Shown: positions 6,095 to 10,272 of the stretch, piece after piece
How the letters are laid out: each line of letters opens with the position of its first letter
How positions within the stretch are numbered: the first letter of the stretch is position 1
NCBI GenBank assembly: GCA_964617065.1
Contig: CAZTVM010000071.1
Location: 1-10,272 of the forward strand
Length of the DNA stretch: 10,272 nucleotides
Reading direction: 5' to 3'
Source: JAVBNU01 sp964617065
Lineage (GTDB): Bacteria > Cyanobacteriota > Vampirovibrionia > Gastranaerophilales > Gastranaerophilaceae
Position numbers and translations under genes: made by a program
The notes under the pieces: model-generated
The model's database searches: none
Told to the model about the DNA's origin: nothing
What the model saw: the letters and a program-made list of their open reading frames with translations, nothing else

Positions 6095-7270
6095 TTATTT
6101 TGTCGATTGTTTATTATTTCTCAAATTATCCCAAATGTGAACAGCTGAAGTAGCAGTTACTGCTGTGACAAGTGCTTTGACAACATAAGAACCCCAAGCA
6201 ACTAAATAAGCTGTTTTAAGTGTTTTATAGGCTTGAGGATTAAATGTTTGTTTTGCAGCTTTCAAGCCTTTCATTGATGCTACGCCTTCTTCGATAATAG
6301 TGGGCAGCGCAGTTAATAATACTAGTTTACCAATATTATCTTTTATTTTTTCGTATGTTTTTAGCATGAAATTATTAAATTTTCCGAAAAATTTATTTAC
6401 TTTTTTAGTTGCAACGATTTTATTTTCTATTTTGTCACGTTCAACATCAGTTGTCGCTTTTATTTTTTTATTTTCTAATTTATCAATACTTTTTTTACAT
6501 TTTTTTTCATTATATTTATTTAATGTACGTTGTAATGCTAAACAAACGGTGCCTGCAACGATTATAGGTACTTGCAGTATGCTGAGATAGCGAACTTTTG
6601 ACCATGCAGTAGAATTGTTCGCAGCATGACCGAGTTCATGTAATACAGCCGGATAGAGCTTTTCTGATATATAAATATTTTTATTAGGGTAAGCAAAAAA
6701 TGCGTTTTGTCCACTTGCCACAGCTCGCATTGCTTTGCTGATTTGTCCTGTCATAAATTTTTTTTGCCATTCAATTAATTTATTAAGAAAGTCGTTTTTA
6801 GGGCGGTTAGGTTTTTGTAATTTCTCGGAAATTGCTGTCATAAACTCATTAATTTTTTGTTCACAATTTTCATGGGTGACAAGATTAATTTTAGTTTCAT
6901 TCAGATTTGGGAATAGCTCTTTCATTTTTGCTACAGCTTTTTCAGAAGTCTCAAAATCAACTTTATCACTTATATTTAAAAATTTATTCTGAATAAGTTT
7001 TCCATAAAATGGCTTTACGACTGAAGAATAAATTTTGTTAAAGCCGAAAAATGTGGCTAAAGCGCCAAACTCAGGAATAAGTAGTTTATCTAATATAGTA
7101 TTTTTCTTTTTATTTTTTGTAGGAATTTTTTCATAACGAATTGTCGCAGGATTTGTCGCAGTAACAACAACATTCTTTTCATTCGTAGAACGACCAAATT
7201 GCTGTGAAGCTTTTGGCACCAATGTGACGACATTTGAATTGTTTTCGATATTATTTGTCCGGCTATACAT
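6095..7270 (-). CDS. Putative membrane zinc metallopeptidase with HELGH motif, family unknown
   Basis: I do not recognise this 391-residue protein. Residues 1-57 are polar and Asn/Lys-rich without a signal peptide. Residues 189-217 read NAFFAYPNKNIYISEKLYPAVLHELGHAANN (shown in two parts: the strand to about 208, then HELGH at 211-215), the layout of gluzincin peptidases: an edge strand, then the zinc helix. Hydrophobic segments follow at about 229-247, 314-332 and 353-376, separated by a lysine-rich, probably coiled stretch (250-312). LPTIIEEGVASMKG (322-335) carries E327/E328, which could give the third zinc ligand as in ExxA-type M48 or YugP-like enzymes. Context: 33 bp behind spmB on the same strand, across a run of 12 A/T; no clear promoter or Shine-Dalgarno, so cotranscription with spmAB is possible. 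Peptidase activity is inferred from the motif only. Confidence 0.6.
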   Translation of the reverse strand: MYSRTNNIENNSNVVTLVPKASQQFGRSTNEKNVVVTATNPATIRYEKIPTKNKKKNTILDKLLIPEFGALATFFGFNKIYSSVVKPFYGKLIQNKFLNISDKVDFETSEKAVAKMKELFPNLNETKINLVTHENCEQKINEFMTAISEKLQKPNRPKNDFLNKLIEWQKKFMTGQISKAMRAVASGQNAFFAYPNKNIYISEKLYPAVLHELGHAANNSTAWSKVRYLSILQVPIIVAGTVCLALQRTLNKYNEKKCKKSIDKLENKKIKATTDVERDKIENKIVATKKVNKFFGKFNNFMLKTYEKIKDNIGKLVLLTALPTIIEEGVASMKGLKAAKQTFNPQAYKTLKTAYLVAWGSYVVKALVTAVTATSAVHIWDNLRNNKQSTK

Positions 7271-7287
7271 ATCTTTACAAAGTTTCT

Positions 7288-7299
7288 AAAAAAAAAAAA
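7288..7299. repeat. A12/T12 homopolymer between spmB and the HELGH gene
   Basis: Twelve consecutive A on the plus strand (T12 on the coding strand) start 4 nt after the spmB stop. The only hairpin before it on the minus strand is 4 bp (TTGC/GCAA around the stop), too short for a convincing terminator. Such a tract is prone to length variation and to sequencing error, but it lies outside coding sequence. Confidence 0.9.
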
Positions 7300-7303
7300 T
7301 TGC

Positions 7304-7846
7304 CTAACCAGCAAAAATCATGTTACATATCGTTACAGCAGCTACAATGCCGACGATATCAGCTAAAATTCCTGTTAATAAAGCGTGTCTGAATTTTTTT
7401 ATGCCAACAGCTCCAAAATAGACAGCTAGTACATAAAACGTAGTTTCAGAACTACCGATCATAACGGCAGCGAGTTTTGTCGCATAAGAGTCAACGCCGG
7501 TATTTGTGATTACGTCAGACAATAGTCCTAAAGTTGCACTGCCGGAAAGTGAACGAGTTAGCATTATCGGCAAAACGTCAGCAGGCACTTTAAAAAAGTC
7601 TAAAACAGAACTAAAAGTTACAGCAAACATTTCTATAAAACCACTGGCTCTCAGCATCGAAACTGCAACGATAATTGCGACGAGATATGGAATTATATTT
7701 AATCCGACTTTTACACCATCTTTCGCTCCTTCGACGAAAACCTCGTATACAGGAACTTTTTTTATAATTCCATGAATAAGTATCAAAAGTATTAGTGCCG
7801 GTAAAAGCCAAATAGAAATTATATCCATAAAAATTTTAAACATCAT
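7304..7846 (-). CDS. spmB: SpmB-family membrane protein (nucleoside recognition/Gate fold)
   Basis: This 180-residue integral membrane protein matches the SpmB family, which with SpmA is needed for core dehydration in Bacillus spores but occurs widely in non-sporulating bacteria, where its role is unknown. Visible family segments are HGIIKKVPVYEVFVEGAKDG (25-44), RSLSGSATLG (98-107) and ETTFYVLAVYFGAVGIKKF (134-152). Hydrophobic spans lie at about 8-26, 52-66, 121-145 and 157-178. The gene begins within the last 11 bp of spmA. GAGGTG (7856-7851) lies only 4 nt before the first ATG (7846) and 7 nt before the second (7843), so translation may begin at 7843. Both proteins should act as a pair in the inner membrane. 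Substrate unknown. Confidence 0.88.
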   Translation of the reverse strand: MMFKIFMDIISIWLLPALILLILIHGIIKKVPVYEVFVEGAKDGVKVGLNIIPYLVAIIVAVSMLRASGFIEMFAVTFSSVLDFFKVPADVLPIMLTRSLSGSATLGLLSDVITNTGVDSYATKLAAVMIGSSETTFYVLAVYFGAVGIKKFRHALLTGILADIVGIVAAVTICNMIFAG

Positions 7847-8450
7847 TATTCACCTCAATTTCAGGTTTTATCTGAGGAGGAAAAACTTTTTCTAAAGCTC
7901 GAGCAATAATTATTGCAGCTGAAAATGCAATTGTTGTAACAATCAGCGTTGGTGCAATAATTTGTGTCGGATTAGGGACATTATTAGCGGCTAAAACAGC
8001 AATTACAGTAGCCGGAATTATTTGAAATCCGGCGGTATTCATTGCCAAAAAAGTGCACATACTGTTAGAAGCTGATGTTTTACAGACATTGTCTTTTTGC
8101 ATTTCTTCCATAGCCTTTATTCCTATAGGAGTAGCAGCATTGGCTAATCCTAAAGCATTTGCCGTAAAATTCAATGTAATATCACCAATAGCCTGTTCAT
8201 TTTTTGAGATTTCAGGAAATAACTTTTTTGCGATAGGCAAAAGAAGTTTCGCTATAAAATTAACTAAACCAGAGGTTTCAGCAATTTTAACAATGCCTAA
8301 CCAAAAAGCCATTATACCAATCAAATAAATAGCAGTTTTTACAGCTAAATCTGCACCTACAACTATAGAATTAGCCACCTCGGCTAATCTGCCGTTAATT
8401 GCACCTGTAACTATCGCTAATACTATCAAAATAAACCAAATATAATTCAT
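7836..8450 (-). CDS. spmA: SpmA-family membrane protein (nucleoside recognition/Gate fold)
   Basis: This 204-residue membrane protein is the SpmA partner of the next gene. Family landmarks are FWLGIVKIAETSGL (49-62), the segment around NALGLANAATPIGIKAMEEM (98-117), and FLAMNTAGFQIIPATVIAV (134-152). Hydrophobic spans sit at about 3-19, 35-55, 138-155 and 164-185. Helices with conserved Asn, Gly and Pro of this kind form the Gate domain shared with nucleoside transporters, but transport has not been shown for the family as far as I know. No sporulation gene is in the window, so a spore role is unsupported here. The start has no Shine-Dalgarno, and an extended -10 lies 6 nt upstream. spmA is divergent from the cell-wall amidase, and its stop overlaps spmB. 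Confidence 0.9.
   Translation of the reverse strand: MNYIWFILIVLAIVTGAINGRLAEVANSIVVGADLAVKTAIYLIGIMAFWLGIVKIAETSGLVNFIAKLLLPIAKKLFPEISKNEQAIGDITLNFTANALGLANAATPIGIKAMEEMQKDNVCKTSASNSMCTFLAMNTAGFQIIPATVIAVLAANNVPNPTQIIAPTLIVTTIAFSAAIIIARALEKVFPPQIKPEIEVNNDV
7851..7856 (-). promoter_or_regulatory. Shine-Dalgarno of spmB
   Basis: GAGGTG, inside the 3' end of spmA, lies 4 nt before the ATG at 7846 and 7 nt before the ATG at 7843. The spacing favours the second ATG, making spmB one residue shorter. Confidence 0.65.
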
Positions 8451-8456
8451 TAAATT

Positions 8457-8465
8457 ATTATATCA
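8457..8465 (-). promoter_or_regulatory. Extended -10 promoter of spmA
   Basis: TGATATAAT on the minus strand is a perfect TATAAT (8462-8457) with the TGn extension. It ends 6 nt before the ATG at 8450, so the transcript would start at or next to the start codon. TTGTTG 16 bp upstream is a poor -35; the nearby TTGACA is 24 bp away, too far to pair. Confidence 0.45.
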
Positions 8466-8490
8466 AAAATAAATCTTTCAACAAAATGTC

Positions 8491-8504
8491 AAAAAAATTT
8501 TTTT
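8491..8504. promoter_or_regulatory. A7T7 tract between the divergent spmA and amidase promoters
   Basis: Seven A followed by seven T form a self-complementary block centred in the 71-bp intergenic region. Tracts of this type bend or stiffen DNA and exclude or attract some nucleoid proteins, so the block may act as a shared upstream element. A function is inference only. Confidence 0.35.
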
Positions 8505-8508
8505 GGAT

Positions 8509-8514
8509 TATAAT
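8509..8514 (+). promoter_or_regulatory. -10 box of the amidase gene
   Basis: TATAAT lies 7 nt before the ATG at 8522, and TATACT (8515-8520) abuts it. No good -35 is visible at 16-18 bp. With no Shine-Dalgarno present, transcription may begin at the ATG. Confidence 0.35.
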
Positions 8515-8521
8515 TATACTC

Positions 8522-10272
8522 ATGATAAAAAAGTTATNNNNNNNNNNAAGCAGAGGTAAAAATTAATTCTATTCTTTTTGACAATACGGAATCGGGATTA
8601 TTTTTATTGACAAATGCTAAAAATACACCAGAAGATAAAATAACGGTTACATCAGGGAAACTCGAAAACAACAGAGTTTATTTCGATATCGCAAATGCAG
8701 TTTTGACGCAACCTAACAAGACGTATGAGTTTAAAAATACAGATGTTGAAAAAGTACGCCTAGCGCAGTTTTCAACGGCGCCGAATGTCGTGAGAATAGT
8801 TTTGTATTACAACGATAGTTTTGACCCTGATTACATAAAAGTTCAGCAATGTGGCAATGTTGTAATTTTTAAATACAACAACAAAGAAATTAAAGGAGAA
8901 TATTTTTTCCAAGTTTATCGTGAGTCAAGTGCGACAACACCTGATTATTATGAAAAAATGACGTTAACTGAAATAGAGAAAGCTGTTACGACAAATAAGT
9001 CAGAACCATCTTCAACCAGTGAGCAACTGAAAAACAATGAAACTACTTATCAGCAAATCGAAAAAGCTATTGCCGTTATGCCACAAGCGGTTACGCCGAG
9101 TTCTGTAACCGTTATTCCCCAAATAGAATACAAGCTTAAATCAAAATACTATATAAACAAAATGGACGTAAAAGCAGGAAATATAATTGTTTATGGTGCG
9201 GGTAACGCTGCTATTTCGAAGCCTATATATTTGTCAGATCCGACTAGAGTCGCTTTTGATTTTACGAATACTGTGTTAAAACAAGAAATGAAAAGTCAAG
9301 AGTTACAACTGGATGAAAAGGAAGAAGTCCGAATTGGACAATTTGATAAAACCTTGACGAGAGTAGTAATAACTACTGACAGCCCACATAAATACAGGCC
9401 GATTTTTTCAGCTAACACACAAAGCGTTTTACTCTCAAATGATGACAGAATGGACAATGTTTCTTTATATACAAATTTAGCAATGTTGAAAAAATTGAAC
9501 GTAGCTTCCTTAAACGAGATAACAGAGGTGCTGACTTTCGATTTTGATGCGCCAATTATTTATTCACTAAAGCGTGACAATAAAAAACTTGAAATCATAA
9601 TGTTTAACTCAGCCGGTATTACTCAAGGCATGTTAGAAAGTACTTTTAAACCTTCTCGTCTTATTTCTGTTAAAGTTAATAAATTTTCAAAAGACGGCTA
9701 CAAAATAATAATAGGTATAAAAGAAAAAACAGTAGTTGATGCATGGGAAAGTACTGATGGTCACCATTTAAAAATACAGGTTAAAACCCCGAATGAACCA
9801 ACTGTTGTGAGTAAAAAAGGTAATTCTACGAATACGGTTGTCTTGGATGCAGGACATGGAGGTGTCGATTGTGGCGCAGTACGTTCAGGAATAAACGAAA
9901 AAGACATCAATCTCGACGTCACAAAAAAAGTTGCAAATATTTTAATCAGCAAAGGCATAAACGTTGAAATGACACGCTGGAAAGATGAAACGATTTCTTT
10001 GCAAGAACGTGTTGATGTAGCACAAGCTAAAAATGCAGAACTGTTCGTAAGTGTTCATTCTAATGCAAGTGTAAAATCTGATATTTCAGGTATCGAAACG
10101 CACTATTATCACGATTACAGCAAAGATTTTGCGCAACTAGTCCAAAATAAAATGATTGAGGCTATTAAAAGTTATAATAGAGGAGTTCTTCAGTCAAAAT
10201 TCTACGTAATTAATCATACGACTATGCCAGCAATTCTTGTTGAAATAGGATTTATTTCGAATGATAATGAAC
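8522..10272 (+). CDS. N-acetylmuramoyl-L-alanine amidase with AMIN domains, interrupted by gap and 3'-partial
   Basis: This enzyme cleaves the bond between MurNAc and L-Ala in peptidoglycan, usually at division sites of diderms after export. The probable start (8522) reads MIKKL, the head of a signal peptide whose remainder falls in the N gap (8538-8547). The frame starting at 8550 is open to the window end. Region 8553-8880 is an AMIN-like beta domain (VRLAQFSTAPNVVRIVL). A polar Ser/Thr/Gln linker follows. A second such domain lies at about 9129-9440 (RIGQFDKTLTRVVI), and a third similar beta region at about 9486-9785. The Amidase_3 domain starts at 9837: VVLDAGHGGVDCGA with zinc His 9855-9857, zinc Glu 9897-9899 in GINEKDIN, zinc His 10056-10058 in SVHSNA, and catalytic Glu 10242-10244 in LVEIGFISN. 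All catalytic residues are present. Only the final residues are missing. It resembles AmiC but has more N-terminal domains. Confidence 0.93.
8538..8547. other. Assembly gap (10 N) inside the amidase signal-peptide region
   Basis: Ten N are present. The ATG at 8522 and the amidase frame after the gap are in different phases if the gap is really 10 bases; the frames join only if the missing length is a multiple of three. Ten N is thus probably a placeholder of unknown length. Confidence 0.9.

Noticed and set aside
7271..7303. Separate promoter for the HELGH membrane protein gene
   Set aside because: No -10/-35 pair with acceptable spacing is visible in the 33-bp gap.
7297..7314. Intrinsic terminator after spmB made of TTGC/GCAA and the T12 run
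   Set aside because: The stem is only 4 bp and flanking bases do not pair; the T-run alone is not enough for a terminator call.
8486..8491. -35 box for the amidase promoter
   Set aside because: No hexamer at 16-18 bp upstream of the TATAAT resembles TTGACA; only the -10 is reported.
9761..9958. A 65-codon minus-strand open frame
   Set aside because: It is antisense to the catalytic domain of the amidase, has no recognisable motif and is explained by the coding frame opposite.
1..10272. tRNA, rRNA, CRISPR arrays, insertion sequences or riboswitches
   Set aside because: Nearly all sequence is coding, intergenic gaps are at most about 110 bp, and no cloverleaf, direct repeat array or transposase frame was seen.

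Overview
The window is an AT-rich bacterial chromosome segment (about one third G+C by eye), densely packed with housekeeping and envelope genes. It holds nine protein genes, no RNA gene, no insertion sequence and no CRISPR array. A Sec-type signal peptidase and a cell-wall amidase with AMIN domains suggest a diderm. The AT-rich style and gene mix would fit a gut-type non-photosynthetic cyanobacterial relative (Gastranaerophilales/Melainabacteria), but that placement is inference from memory and not proven by anything here. Both ends cut genes, and a 10-N assembly gap lies inside the last gene.

Layout. (1) 2-1173, plus strand: the 3' part of signal peptidase I, then an ATGA-overlapping metallo-beta-lactamase-fold hydrolase of the glyoxalase II type. 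(2) 1166-1729, minus: 5-formyltetrahydrofolate cyclo-ligase, tail-to-tail with the hydrolase and overlapping it by 8 bp. (3) 1768-4113, plus: corrinoid adenosyltransferase and arginyl-tRNA synthetase, probably one operon, driven by a good promoter that overlaps the start of the divergent folate gene. (4) 4124-5983, minus: a HerA/DUF87-like protein whose nucleotide-binding P-loop has been lost, joined through a long acidic linker to a small Tudor/CarD-like domain of the kind that binds RNA polymerase in UvrD/PcrA. (5) 6095-7270, minus: an unfamiliar membrane protein with an HELGH zinc-peptidase motif. (6) 7304-8450, minus: the SpmA-SpmB membrane pair with an 11-bp overlap. (7) 8522-10272, plus: an exported multi-AMIN N-acetylmuramoyl-L-alanine amidase, divergent from spmA, with its signal peptide lost in the gap and its 3' end outside the window.

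Two things stand out. The HerA-like protein aligns with HerA along its whole length yet lacks Walker A and Walker B residues, and its Tudor-like tail hints at a transcription or repair accessory role rather than DNA pumping. Second, three genes at the head of their transcription units (folate cyclo-ligase, spmA, amidase) have no Shine-Dalgarno sequence and a -10 box only 6-7 nt before the ATG, which suggests leaderless mRNAs. Four of the other genes (the hydrolase, argS, spmB and the HerA-like gene) have clear Shine-Dalgarno sequences; cobO and the HELGH gene do not.
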